From: Acanthamoeba lenticulata
Taxonomy: Eukaryota > Discosea > Longamoebia > Acanthamoebidae
DNA: 52,007 nucleotides
Assembly: GCA_002179805.1 (NCBI GenBank)
Contig: NAVB01000273.1
Span: 1 to 52,007, forward strand
Direction: 5' to 3'
Program-made: the position numbers and the translations under genes
Part shown: in pieces, positions 1 to 10,529 of the stretch
Position numbering within the stretch: the stretch's first letter is position 1
Layout of the letters: each line of letters opens with the position of its first letter
The notes under the pieces: generated by a model
What the model was told of the DNA's origin: nothing
The model's database searches: none
Seen by the model: only the letters and a program-made list of their open reading frames with translations

Positions 1-1
1 A

Positions 2-253
2 GGTCAAAAGGTTCTTGCAGACCGTGGATATGCAACTGGTGCGTGTGTCCTGCCCGAACCGTCACGCGGCCGCAAATGGAACCACCAGCATTCTTCACTG
101 CGCTCGGTGGTGGAACGTGTAAATGGGCAGGTGATGAACTTCGCAGTTGCTTCCCATGTATTCAGAGGTGCTCCAGAACAGCACAGTCTCGCGTTGATGT
201 GTGTTTACCACTTGGTGCAGCACTACCTTGCTTGCTACCCGCTTCTGTCCTAA
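2..253 (+). mobile_element. DDE transposase, C-terminal fragment
   Basis: An open frame runs from the window edge to TAA at 251-253 (83 codons, no start inside the window). It reads LADRGYATGACVLPEPSRGR, then KWNHQHSSLRSVVERVNGQV, then a hydrophobic helix ending CYPLLS. The order ADRGY, basic patch, H-x3-LR-x-VVERVNG is typical of the end of IS5/PIF-Harbinger-type DDE endonucleases (DDE_Tnp_4-like), where the Glu of VVER would be the last catalytic acidic residue. This is family knowledge applied by eye. The rest of the element lies upstream. I see no terminal inverted repeat or target duplication inside the window. Confidence 0.6.
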
Positions 254-605
254 AATACAATTCTTTTTTCTTTTCTTTTCTTCTTTTTTTGCTAAAGCCA
301 CGCAACACAACCGCGACCGAGCCGCGACTTAGTCGCCATAAAAACAACCATTGGCTTCTTCAAAATTGCTTCATTTCAGACTGTAGACACCTGTCTAAGG
401 TGACCAGCCGTAGCCGTAGCTCTTTGATATGCAAATTCCTCAGTAGAAGGTCCACATAAACCTAAATCCTCAATACCTTGTCCTCTCCACCTCCTGGCCC
501 GGTTTCTCTTTCGTGTAATCACGAAAAGAGCAAATAGAAAGAATAATAATAAAAAAAACAATCCAATTGATCGACAAAAGATAAAAAGCAAGCCCTTCGA
601 CTAGC
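254..605. other. Intergenic region
   Basis: No gene is supported here. The left part has a pyrimidine tract (about 260-292, TTTTC repeats). The right part, upstream of the next ATG, is A-rich (about 537-590). It probably holds the promoter and 5' leader of the PEX26-like gene. Short open frames here lack coding features. Confidence 0.5.
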
Positions 606-2426
606 ATGGCTGTGGCTGAGGTGGAGGAAGAGGTGGAGAACTTGTTTTTGCTTGGCCGCTTTGAGGAGGCGTTCGATGTGTGCCACTCTACGCTCGAGTG
701 GCTTGCTGATCGTGGGCCATCACCCCTTCACATGGGATTAACCACCGTCCCAGCCCTCTCGCCGTGGCTACCCCCATCAACAAAGACCTCATCAGTTGCT
801 CCGCGCCCCTCCTATGATAACGGTTTCTCTGCGCTCCTCGACCAGGACCTTGATGAAAGGCGCTCGAACGCCCACGGCCCCCTCAACTACTCGATCGGCA
901 CACACGAAAATGCCGCGGTGGCAAGATTGAAGCAGCGCTTAAGCCACACAACCACAACGACACAGCCAGCCGGGAAGAATGTCAGCCGGCGCTACCACGT
1001 CGCAGAGGAAGAAGCGGCCGTGCGTCTGGTTATTCTTTTCATTCAGATCTTGTTCGAGCTCAAGCGGCAGCGCGAGATCACGCCCTTTGTGCGATGGTTC
1101 TACGCTTCGCCATCTTCCTCAGACGACCCAAAGCACAGGCAGGGCCATCACGATGACGTGCACACCATCCCCTACCAGGTGTTCCTCCTCATGTACGGCC
1201 CGGCCTGAAGCTCCTCACGCTCGACAAGTCGCATGGATCAGAGCGCTAACATTATGGGGTTCCCGCAAACAGGATCAACGTGGAGGTGGCTCTACAGAAC
1301 TACTCTGTCGCCAAGGACCTCGTCCGCCAGTATATCTTTTCAGCTCCCAAGCCCTCCGAGAAGGTCCCTCCTTGCGCCCACCTTGTGTCCCCGCGCGTCC
1401 TCCTTCGGCTCATATACACGGGCGTCGCGATGATAGGGCAAGGAAAAGAGCCTGGAGCTGAACCTCCAGCAGCAAAGCACGCTGGTTGACTTGTTTATCA
1501 ACAACATACTCCTCCCCATGAAGCAAATCAGCGACGCTCGCGCGTTCCTCTTCTCCATGCAATCGTCGCTCGCCCCGCCAACCGTCCTTGTACGCTGGCG
1601 CGACTTCTTTCGCTTTCATTTTTTGTCTCGCTTTCGCTCTTCTTGAAGCTCATGCCCCCCCCGCGGGGCTCGTCAGGCCCTCAAGCAATCTATCGATCGG
1701 GCCGAGGAGGACGAGCGCGCGCAGCGGCGGCGAAGTCTCGACGCCGGCGCCGCACGAGGAGCCCCGCCTCGCGCGGAAGGGTTTGCAGGAATCGACGCCT
1801 CGGCCGATGGCGACCGACGCGTGGCGGACGCTGATGGTATTGCGGATGAAGATGACGAAGAGGAGCGGGACATGATTGCGGACGACGAGTGCGAGCCCGA
1901 TGATATCGAGACTGACGTTGCGCAACTGGAGAGTGAGGACGATGACACCGCCAGCCGCCTCGGGGCTCGCCGTCCAGACAGTCAACACGCCTTTTCGTCC
2001 TCATCTTCTTCTTCATCATCATCATCATCATCCTCATCCTCATCTTCATCAAATCGACCAGTGGGCTGGGCCGCTGAGGGGCGGCCGGTCGTGCGGAGCC
2101 CGAGCGGCGTGTGGGGCCTTCTCACCGGCAGCCCCGGTGGCGGCGGCCTGCTGTCGAGCATCGTGTCGGCGTTCAAGGGGCGGCGACACGAGCAGCAGCA
2201 GCAGCGGCAACGCGCCGTGGCGGCCTCCTCGCTGTTCTTCTACTACTACGGGACGCTCGTGGCCGGCGTGCTCGCCTTCTTCTGGTTCGCCTACCGGAAG
2301 AAGGACCGCCTGCGCGCCGTGCGTGATCGCATCCTCAGCAACCTGAGGGAGCTCCTGGCATCGGCCTTCTCCTTCGATCGAACACTCACCCAGGCTCGCC
2401 CTCGGCGACGTCTCGGAGGCAACTAG
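606..2426 (+). CDS. PEX26: PEX26-like tail-anchored peroxin
   Basis: Exons 606-1192, 1273-1363, about 1443-1589 and 1677-2426 keep frame and give about 524 residues. PEX26 anchors the PEX1-PEX6 AAA ATPase on the peroxisome so that the PEX5 import receptor can be recycled. The N-terminus has ENLFLLGRFEEAFDVCHSTL, followed by helical repeats. The stretch NNILLPMKQISDARAFLFSM, then a Lys/Glu/Arg-rich helix, lines up in order with the human PEX26 segment around its RVLLPL motif. A Ser-rich acidic linker follows, then one membrane segment at about residues 459-482 and a basic tail of 42 residues, as expected for a C-tail-anchored protein. It is longer than the human protein (about 305) because of the acidic/Ser linker. 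The start of exon 3 is ambiguous among in-frame AGs (1437-1448). AATAAA-like motifs lie just after the stop (about 2450-2463). Confidence 0.65.
1996..2051 (+). repeat. TCN/poly-Ser microsatellite
   Basis: A TCN repeat encodes about 20 serines in the linker before the membrane anchor of the PEX26-like protein. It is likely to vary in length between strains. Confidence 0.8.
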
Positions 2427-2631
2427 GACCATCTAGCGTGGTGTGGTTTAATAAATAATAATAAATTAAAAAAAAAAACAACTGTTCTTGTCTTTCGATG
2501 ACATCGCTGCCTCGTGTATGTGGCCGTAACACAAATGCGGGCCGTTTTTCAACAACACGCCCGGAAATAAGCTGGCACCTCGTTTTCTGCTGCTCAAACC
2601 AACACAAGGAGCCAACACACGAAGCGGCCAG

Positions 2632-5600
2632 ATGGACGGGCACGGGCAGTGGGAAGTCGTGCTCTACAATCCTCTTGAGAAGCAGACGGTGCTGTACAAT
2701 CGCTATGACCACAGCCTACGCATACTGGACGGACGCGCCTACTCGCCCGCGCACCACGGACCGATCCCCATGCCGGCCCCGCCTCGTCGCAGCAGTATCG
2801 ACTACATTGGGTAGATTCACACACTTCACCACCTGCTGTGTCCTCTTTTATTTAATCTTCTTTTTAAAATCTTAATCGACGTTAATTTGATTATGCAGAG
2901 CAAGCAGCAGCGCGTCCACCACGACGACCCACAGCAACATCTCTTCCTCAGCGCCGATGGTGCGACAGAAGGTGGAGTTGGGCATCTCGCCCTCGTCCAC
3001 GCCCGCCTTTCCGCAGGCGACTGGTAGCGGCCACAACGATCGTTGCCCGCTGTGCCGCCAGCATCTCCCAGCCTACTACCACCACGACCACCGCACCAGT
3101 ACGCTCCTCTTCCTCTTCCTCATCTTCACTTCATTTTTCTTGCCAGCAGTCATCAATTTGCGCCTCACGCCCCTGCCTGCGGCGCAGCTCACGGGTCGCC
3201 GCCCGGGCCGCGGCGCTACGTGTCCTCCAACTACTTTGACCTCATCGACCTTCGACGCGGCAGCACTCGTGCGACCGCGGCCAGCAGCCGCGACGACGAC
3301 GATGACGACCCGCGCAGCCCTTCCTCGTCCTCAGACGAAGAGCCCAGCAGCAACAGCTGCAGCTCCTCCTCGGACGAGGACGACGACTACGACAACCCAC
3401 GCGGTACTAGGACGCGCCAACAAACCTATGGAATGCGTGGAATGCGTGCTCATGAGCGCGGTGCGGGCAGACCAGGGACTCGACGCGCGGCGCGACCAGC
3501 CGTTGCCGCCGCGGCCGCCGCGCGCCCGGCGGCAGCGCGTGCAGAGCCTGCGGTCGCGGGCCTTCAACCAGGGCTACTACCACAAGTTCTTTGACGAGGA
3601 GGTGTGCCTCGGCCGCGGCGCCTTTGGCAGCGTCCACCTGTGCCACCACGTCCTGGGCGAGGTCAACCTGGGCAAGTACGCCGTCAAGAAGGTCCCTGTC
3701 GGCAACGACCACCCGCGCCTCGCCGGTATCCTCCCTCTAGATGATAACGATGAAGATGATGGTGATGATGAAGAAGAAGAAGAAGAAGAAGATGATGATG
3801 GGAATGGTGATGGTGGGGAGCAGCGGTGCTGAAGGAGGTGAAAGCGCTCGAGCGGCTGTCGCACCCGAACATCGTGTCGTACAAGCACTCGTGGCTCGAG
3901 CGCACGAAACCGGCCGACTTTGGGCCGGACAACATCCCGACCCTGTTCATCCTCACCGAGTACGCCAACGGCGGCAACCTCCACGACTTCATCTTCTACA
4001 ACCCCGATCGGTATACAACAACTCGCACTTGTTTTTTGTTTTGTTTTTGAGAACACTTTCAGAACTGTTTCATCAATCATTTCAAATATGCATTTCGTTG
4101 TGATACGCGAGTGCAGGATCCAGAGCGACAATCGGGCCCGCGCCAAGCGCGCCAACTTTGAGAAGCGCGCCACCCTCAATCCCCTCGTGCGACCGTCCTT
4201 CTTACCCCCCAATCCAGATGCTCTTCCTCACATGGACGGAGTCGCTGGTGACAGACCAACACGACGACGGCGCGGACGTACTTTCTGGACAACACCACCA
4301 TCTGGAGCTTCTTCACCGACATCTGCAACGGCCTCGCCCACCTCCACCACCGGTACCACCGCCCCCGGGGGACACGCGCGCCGCACACGCGCCGCATCCT
4401 CACCATCGTGTATACGTGTGTGTCGTGCGGCAGGGGCATCATCCACTGCGACCTGAAGCCGCAGAACCTGCTGCTGGACAAGTGCGCCGACACGGTGACG
4501 CAGAAGGAGACGACGCGCGTCCTCATCACCGACTTTGGGAGCGTCAAGTCGCTGCTCCAGGGCGACCGCACGCCGCGCACGGGCAACACGGGCACGATCG
4601 CCTACATGGCCCCGGAGGCCCTCATCACGGACTCGTCGGGGCGGTACCTCTACGACTACGACGCCAAGAGCGACGTCTGGTCCCTCGGCGTCATCCTCTA
4701 CGAGCTCTGCTTCTCCGAGTCCCCCTTCCGCAACGCCCACTCCACCGAGGACCTCGAACGCGAGATCATCGGGTATTCGATTTATTCTCCTTTTATTCTC
4801 CTCTCCGTTTTTTTTTTGAATTTATAATTCGTTTTTGTTTGTATTTTAAATATTTGATAAAATTAATAATTTTTCAATAACTCTTAAAACAGGAGCACGC
4901 GCGGTATTACTGAGTTTCCGTCGACGCCCCTCCCGCGGCCGCCCGTCTTCATGTGGCTCATCCAGTGGATGATGCAGGTACGCCTCCCCCTCCCTCCGCG
5001 TGTGCGACATCAGGCCTGCTCTGCGGCAGAGTCTCTCTCTCTCTCTCTCACACCCTGATCGCGTCTGTCTGTGCGTAGGGCGACCCGAACAAGCGCCCGA
5101 CGGTGGACGACATCCTCGCGCTGCCCGAAGTCATGCTCCACAACACCGGCACCCCGCGCCCGCCTTCGTACGCGCACCTACTACTTACGTATGTGGTCCG
5201 AGTTTGACACCACACATACACACGCACACACGCATTCACAGGCCGACCGAGGCGCCTCCGCCGCTGTCGACGGCGCACCTGCTGGAGCTGCCGCCCCAAA
5301 TCGTGCAGACGACCATCCCGGCCGCGTCTTCATCGTCCTCGTCGTCCTCATCGTCGACGTCGTCGCGGCCCAGCGCGTCATCGACGCTCTACCGGCGCCG
5401 GTCGTCGCAGCTGATGCCGCCCCCGCTCGCGCCCGCGCGGCCGCTGCATTCCTCGGCCCCGGTCGCGTCGACAACGAGCCTGTCCGACGAGGCAGACGAA
5501 TCGTCATCGTCCTCCTCCGGAGCTCCGTCGGCCGGCGCTGGCCCGGTTCTGGCATCGTCCTTATCATCGTCGTCGACATCGTCCTCGTCGTTCCCGAGCG

Positions 5601-6341
5601 CGTCGACGCTGCTGCAGTCCATGCGGCTGCCGTCGCCCGTGGTGGCGTTCCTCGCGCCCGTGGTGACCTTCTGCCTCGACCACCTGGACGCGCTCATGCG
5701 CCAGTCCCTCTTCGCCCTCCTCCTCCTCGTCAAGGTTCGTCGTTTGCCTCCCCTCCCGTCCCCTCCCGGCTCTCTCTTTCCCCGTTGCTCGCGGAGGCTG
5801 CCGCGGGCTCTGACTCCGTGGTGGTCGTGGTGGTCGTGGTGGTGGTCGCATGCGCGCTCCAGTTGGCTTTGTGCGTGGAGATGGCGCACGCGTGGGCGGC
5901 CTGGTACCTTCACGCCATGGTGGGCCTCTCCCTGGCCGTCATGCTCCTCTGCCTCCCCGTCGGGTACTCGACACACCGCCCTTCGGATTTTTGTTCAAAA
6001 AATCTCTTTTTTCAGAGCATTTTTCTTTTTATTAATTGTATTTTTTTTCGAGAAGGCGGCACGTGGGGAGCGTGCAGGTGGGCTGCATCGTGGGCCAGTG
6101 GCTGCTCGCAGTGCTCTGGTGGTGGCAGGCCTCTGACTCGACACCAGTTGCCGACGCTGGTGCGGTTGGCGAGGCGGAGGTGCCGCCGGCTCACACGGGG
6201 GCCGGGCTCGTGTGGGAGCTCCTCGTGGTGATGCTCATCGAGCTCATGCTCTCCCTCCTCTTCACCACCCTCAAGCTCGCCAAGGCCGACCTCTCCGCTC
6301 AACGCTGGGCTCGGCGGCGTCGCGCAGCGCACCGGCGCTAG
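2632..6341 (+). CDS. IKS1: IKS1-family protein kinase with C-terminal membrane segments
   Basis: Thirteen exons keep frame: 2632-2810, 2899-3098, 3188-3403, 3471-3725, 3824-4010, 4117-4186, 4255-4352, 4434-4772, 4893-4977, 5079-5188, 5242-5734, 5863-5963, 6056-6341 (872 aa). The N-terminus WEVVLYNPLEKQTVLYNRY, a CPLCR motif and the segment YVSSNYFDLI are hallmarks of the fungal/plant IKS kinases. Kinase motifs are GRGAFG (about residue 246), YAVKKV, the family signature SHPNIVSYKHSWLE, EYANGGNLHDFI, HCDLKPQNLLL (His-Cys-Asp instead of HRD; the catalytic Asp is kept), DFG and MAPEAL. The C-terminal third is Ser-rich and then holds three or four hydrophobic segments (about residues 715-740, 757-777, 783-800, 826-846), suggesting a membrane-bound kinase. 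Substrates are unknown. Intron 4 is a GAT/GAA microsatellite that stays open but ends in a stop, so it must be spliced. Confidence 0.88.
3740..3812 (+). repeat. GAT/GAA microsatellite inside an intron
   Basis: Imperfect GAT, GAA and GGT triplets lie within the 98-bp intron between exons 4 and 5 of the IKS kinase gene. The triplets would add an acidic run if retained, but the frame stops before the acceptor. Confidence 0.75.
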
Positions 6342-7341
6342 TTCCGATCCTCTTGTTGGTGACCAGAACCTCCTTCTCTCTTGTTGTAGATAGTCCCCCT
6401 CCTCCTCCCGAATGTACGACAAGCTGTGCACCGCTCCTGTACCGACATTCAACCTTCGCACTAAAACATAAACAAAGACAAACCTTCGTGTGGGCAGTCT
6501 TGGAAGATTCTATCAATGCAGCGGGCCTGTGCGATGACCTGTCCATCTCGAAGGAGCTGGCCTTTTCAACACTCAGTCCGAGTTCTTGGCCCCTTGGCCT
6601 GGTCAAAACCTCGCTGCTTAGGCCAAAGTTGGTTCTTCGGTCGTGTTCCACCTCGTGCAAACAGGCCAAGTGGCAAGGTCGTTACACCAACCTCGAGAAT
6701 CCTGGAACTTGATGATCTGATGCTACAAAGCATGCTTTCCATCCAACACCAATTCGGTGTTCGGCAAGTCTTTGGAGTCCTGAACACCTACGACAGGTGG
6801 CGCTTCTTCTGGTTGCCTGAAAGTGATGCTTACGCCAACGCCACCACCGTGGCAGACCTAGTGACGACTGAAGGTGGGGACTCTGCGGAGCATCTCACAC
6901 AAGCGAAATCTATCGGTGGAACCATCCGGACATCGTGCGTCTCCTTCTCCGCAAGATGTGGCTCTCCTGTGGACCCCATGCGCCTTCTGGTGGGCACACG
7001 CATCAAGCTCGTTGAGCAGTGGTGTTGGGCCACGCTACCTCAAACACTCACAAAAATCATCGATGACCCAAGCGCGCTTGCGCCGTTCGATGACAGCAGC
7101 CACTGCACGCCATGCCTCAAGGACGTCCCATCCCAGGTGCAGCAGTCGAATTCCTGCGCATGACCAGAGAAGAGCTGGCACAGGCCCTTGTACCGCAGCC
7201 CGAGTGGGTGAGCGAGTCATGAGCAAGTGGACAGCCGAACGCAGAGTAGAACGCCACCACTTCACAGGAAGTGTTTCCCGCGCACGTTAAAACTGATTAA
7301 TCAAAAGACCGTCAAGGTTGTGTTGTTGTTACTTCTCTCTT
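6342..7341. other. Intergenic region holding a gene relic
   Basis: This 1-kb stretch lies between the 3' ends of the IKS kinase (plus) and the diacylglycerol kinase (minus). Its only recognisable content is the Crinkler-like fragment described separately (about 6516-7222). The last 120 bp are AT-richer and probably hold the downstream region of the diacylglycerol kinase. Confidence 0.5.
6516..7222 (+). pseudogene. Decayed Crinkler/REase-like domain fragment
   Basis: One frame (6516-7163) contains RILELDDLMLQSMLSIQHQF followed by VFGVLNTYDRWRFFWLPESD. A second frame at about 6905-6960 continues with IYRWNHPDIVRLLLRKMWLS. In a third frame about 7135-7222 reads FLRMTREELAQALVPQPEW and stops. 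The order (amphipathic helix, 'QVFGVLTTY..WRF.WLP', then 'I..W..P.I...L..M') resembles, from family knowledge, the N-terminal nuclease-like part of Crinkler (CRN) and related REase-kinase proteins. The three pieces do not join through clear splice sites and the conserved kinase part is missing, so I read it as a relic. A multi-intron gene remains possible. Confidence 0.35.
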
Positions 7342-10300
7342 CTAGAGAAGGAAGGTGGACCCGGCCGAGGGCGCCGAGGGGTAGTCGGGTTCGCCGCGGC
7401 GGCGGAGCATGGGCACCTGGCTGTGGTGCACGATGTGGATCTGGCACGGCTGCTGCAGCCAGGGCTCTCCGTCGACCTGCATCGGGACCGCCTGCTCCCG
7501 CAGCGTGAGGCTCACCTCGCGCCCCTGCGCCAACTTGATCGGACCCCCGCTCAGCAGCGTCTGCTTGGCCTTGATCATCCCCTGGGGTTGTCGTTTGAAT
7601 ATATTAATAAATTAAACAAAATTAAATAAATAAAAACAAAGACGCACCAAGTGGGCGGCGCCCTTGAGGCCCACCACCTCGATCATCCTGTCGCTGTGCG
7701 AGATGGGCTTGGCGCCCTGCAGACACCAGCCGTCAGGACCAATGAGGAGGTAGGGAGAGAAGGCATTCGGGGGGGGGGGAGAGCACCTCCTCGGGCGGGT
7801 CCCAGAGGTTGGTGCCGCCGGCCCAGCTGGGCAGGTTGGTCACGATGACGCCCTCCACGGAGCGCGGGATGGCGACCTCGCACCCGTCCACCTCGAGCGT
7901 CAGGTACTTGCTCAGGCCCGCGCACCCGTCAAACAGCGCCGCCGCGCCCAGCTCAAAGTACCTGCCCCCAAACAACAACAACAACAACAAGAGGCCCGTC
8001 AGTCACTCGCGGCCATACCCCTCCCCCCCCTCCCTCCCTCCCTCTCTATGGAGTGATCGATATGCTCTCGCACGCACTTGAGTTTGTTGACACCGCGGCT
8101 GGTGAAGCGCTCCGGGCGGCTCTCGCGCGCCAAGTGGAACTCGAGCGCCACCTTGGCATCGATCCCTGCGCGCAAGCGATGGTGGCCGCGGTCATGAATT
8201 GTGTTTTTCAAAGCCATAGGTCCCAAGGGGGGAGGGGGGAGTGGCGCAAGGGGCGGCATACCGACGCTAAAGTAGTTGTTGGCGATGTAGACCTTCTGGA
8301 GGCTCTCGCCCGGCAGGTCCTCGGCCAGGTCGAGGCTGTCGGCCTCCTTCGTCGGGTTGTTGCTGTTGACGTCCCGGTGGCACGTGCGCGTGATGGTGAT
8401 GCGCCACCGGTCGAGCAGCACCGTGTGGGCGCGCTCGATCTCCTCGAGCAGCTCCTGCAGGCTCTCCCCGTCGTAGCCGCCGCCCCACCCGAGCGACCGC
8501 GCCAGGTCGTTCCCCGTCCCGAGCGGCAGCACCGCCACCTGCACAGGCCGTCGCGACCCTGGTGGTGAGACGACGTCGTGGAATGTGTGGAATGCATAGG
8601 GATTGTTGGGGGGGGGTAAGAGGGAGACGCACCGAGGGCATGGCCTCGACGGGCCACCCGGTCTTGTCGAGCTCCGAGCAGATCCACCCGATGGTCCCGT
8701 CCCCGCCGCACCCGAGGATGGCGAACGGCCGGCCCGCTTGCACCAGCGGCTCAAACGTCTCCAGCCTTTTTGCCCATTGATTTAAATTTATATAAAATAA
8801 ATAAATAGAATAATTTGAATAATTAAAGTAAAAAAAAATAGATTGATCAATAAAATGGGGAAGGGAGCGTGTACCCGGGGCCAGGGCCGCCGTTGCGGAG
8901 GTCGAAGATCTGGAGCGGGTTGAGGAGGGACTTGAGGCCGGCGGTGATGAGCTGGCCCTGCTGCCCGCCCGACCGCGGGTTGATGAAGACCAGCAGCGGC
9001 CGGCGGCAGGCCGGCGGCAGGCGGTCGGCGTGGATGCGCCAGGCCAGGTGCGGCTGGGCCGGGTCCTGGCGGGGCGAGATGCAGAAGGGCGGGAGGACGA
9101 TGTCGGCCCGCTTCCCGAACGTGCAGTGGGGCGTCAGGCGGCGGCACTCGGAGTGGACGAGGCCGCCGCACCAGTAGCAGCGATAGCCCGACATGCGGCT
9201 GCCCGACACGATGGCCTCGGCGCAGAACAGGCATAGCGCGCCCGACGGCAGGTTGCCCTCGACCCAGTGGTGCGGCCACTTGACCGGCGCCAGCGCCGTC
9301 GCGTCGGCGTCGTGCGGCTCCAGGGTCGGGCTGCGCTCCCACTCCTCGAGGCCCGTGTCGATGGGCTGCCCGAGCCGCTCGTGCCGCGCCTTGAGCGCTG
9401 CCTTCCGCCGCGACCGCGAGCGCCGCGATCGCCTCTTCTTCCTGCTGCTGCCGCCGCTGGCGGTGGTGCTGACGTTGCCGCTGTTGGTCAGCGTCGCCGT
9501 CGTCGTAGGGGTCGCGCCGCCTTCCTCAAGCTCGCTGGCCAGGGAGACATTTTCTTCTTGAATCTTTTCGTCTCGTTTTTCTTCTTCTTGGCCTTCTGGC
9601 TCGGCTTCTTGCTCGAGTTGGGCGGCGGCGGAGAGGAGCCCCTCGCGAGGCGGCGACGCCACGAGATAGGAGGCCGGCAGGGGCTCCGTCACCGGCACGT
9701 CATCCTCGTCGCCGCCGCCACCGCTGTGGTCGTGGGCCGGCGGCGGGAGGAAGGGGATGACGCAGTTGACGTCGGCCCGGTCCTTACAGTCCAAGTGGGA
9801 CATGTACCCGCACACTGCTCCCCCCCCCCCGATCCCCCAACCCAACGTGCCGACATCTTGAGACGAGCCGGCCTTCGCCTTGCTGTGCGAGGGAGAGAGA
9901 GAGAGGAGATGGGCAGCGAACCGACACACTGAAGGCCGCCGAGGGCGTTGAGCATGCTGCGGCGGCACACGTTGCAGTAGCAGATGTTGCCCAGGAGGAG
10001 GAGGCCCTTTGTGTAGAGGTCGACTGGCGCGAACTCGTGTACGCCCTGCCACGTAAGTAGGTGAGGTGCCCCGTACGTGCACGCAAGAGAGACAGACACC
10101 AGCTCGGCCTTGAAAAAGAGAGAGAGAGAGAGAGAGCTAGAAAGATAGAGCACCAGGAAGGAATGGAGGGGGAAGGCACGTACAGGAGCGTCGAAGCCGG
10201 GTACGGGAGGCAGGGCAGTCGTTTCTTTACAGAGCTTGGTGATCTTTTCCTCGCACTCATAGTGGCACTTGTAGCGGCACTCGGTGCAGCCGAGGCCTTG

Positions 10301-10529
10301 CTTGCCTATGAGGCCCCAGATCATCAGGCCGCAGTGGTCGCAGTGACTCGGCTTGTTGAACCGTGTGGGCACCAGCACATGACCTCCCACTGCACAAGCA
10401 TTGAATTGGAAAAATGCAAAGATCGTTGTGTGCGACTTTCCGCGCTTGTGGAGAGATACCTTGTGGTGCGAGTGCCGGGTCACGATCTGGTCGCTCTTCG
10501 GCGAGAAAAAAGGTACGCAGGGCCTCCAT
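7342..10529 (-). CDS. Diacylglycerol kinase with three C1 domains
   Basis: Ten exons on the minus strand: 10529-10460, 10389-10184, 10045-9928, 9814-8875, 8765-8633, 8538-8262, 8165-8078, 7961-7787, 7716-7648, 7581-7342 (about 771 aa). The enzyme phosphorylates diacylglycerol to phosphatidate at membranes. C1-1 (about residues 26-75) has [16 protein letters not shown] and [11 protein letters not shown]1-2 (about 93-150) has CYCNVC and [10 protein letters not shown]1-3 (about 320-380) has [16 protein letters not shown] and CGGLVHSEC. The catalytic domain shows [22 protein letters not shown] and [17 protein letters not shown], and the accessory domain [17 protein letters not shown]. An acidic, then Lys/Arg-rich linker separates C1-2 from C1-3. 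Three C1 domains before a plain catalytic core recall DGK-theta. The exon 3/4 junction is the least certain: the chosen splice (acceptor near 9814) leaves one Cys of the second C1 pair unaccounted for. Confidence 0.9.
7970..7990. repeat. AAC trinucleotide repeat in intron
   Basis: (AAC)n lies just upstream, in the gene's sense, of the acceptor of exon 8 of the diacylglycerol kinase gene. Confidence 0.8.
10118..10136. repeat. AG dinucleotide repeat in intron
   Basis: (AG)n within the intron between exons 2 and 3 of the diacylglycerol kinase gene; on the sense strand it is a CT polypyrimidine tract. Confidence 0.8.

Noticed and set aside
3738..3832. Acidic coding run in the IKS kinase
   Set aside because: The frame ends at a stop before the kinase resumes; GT..AG splicing keeps phase, so it is an intron.
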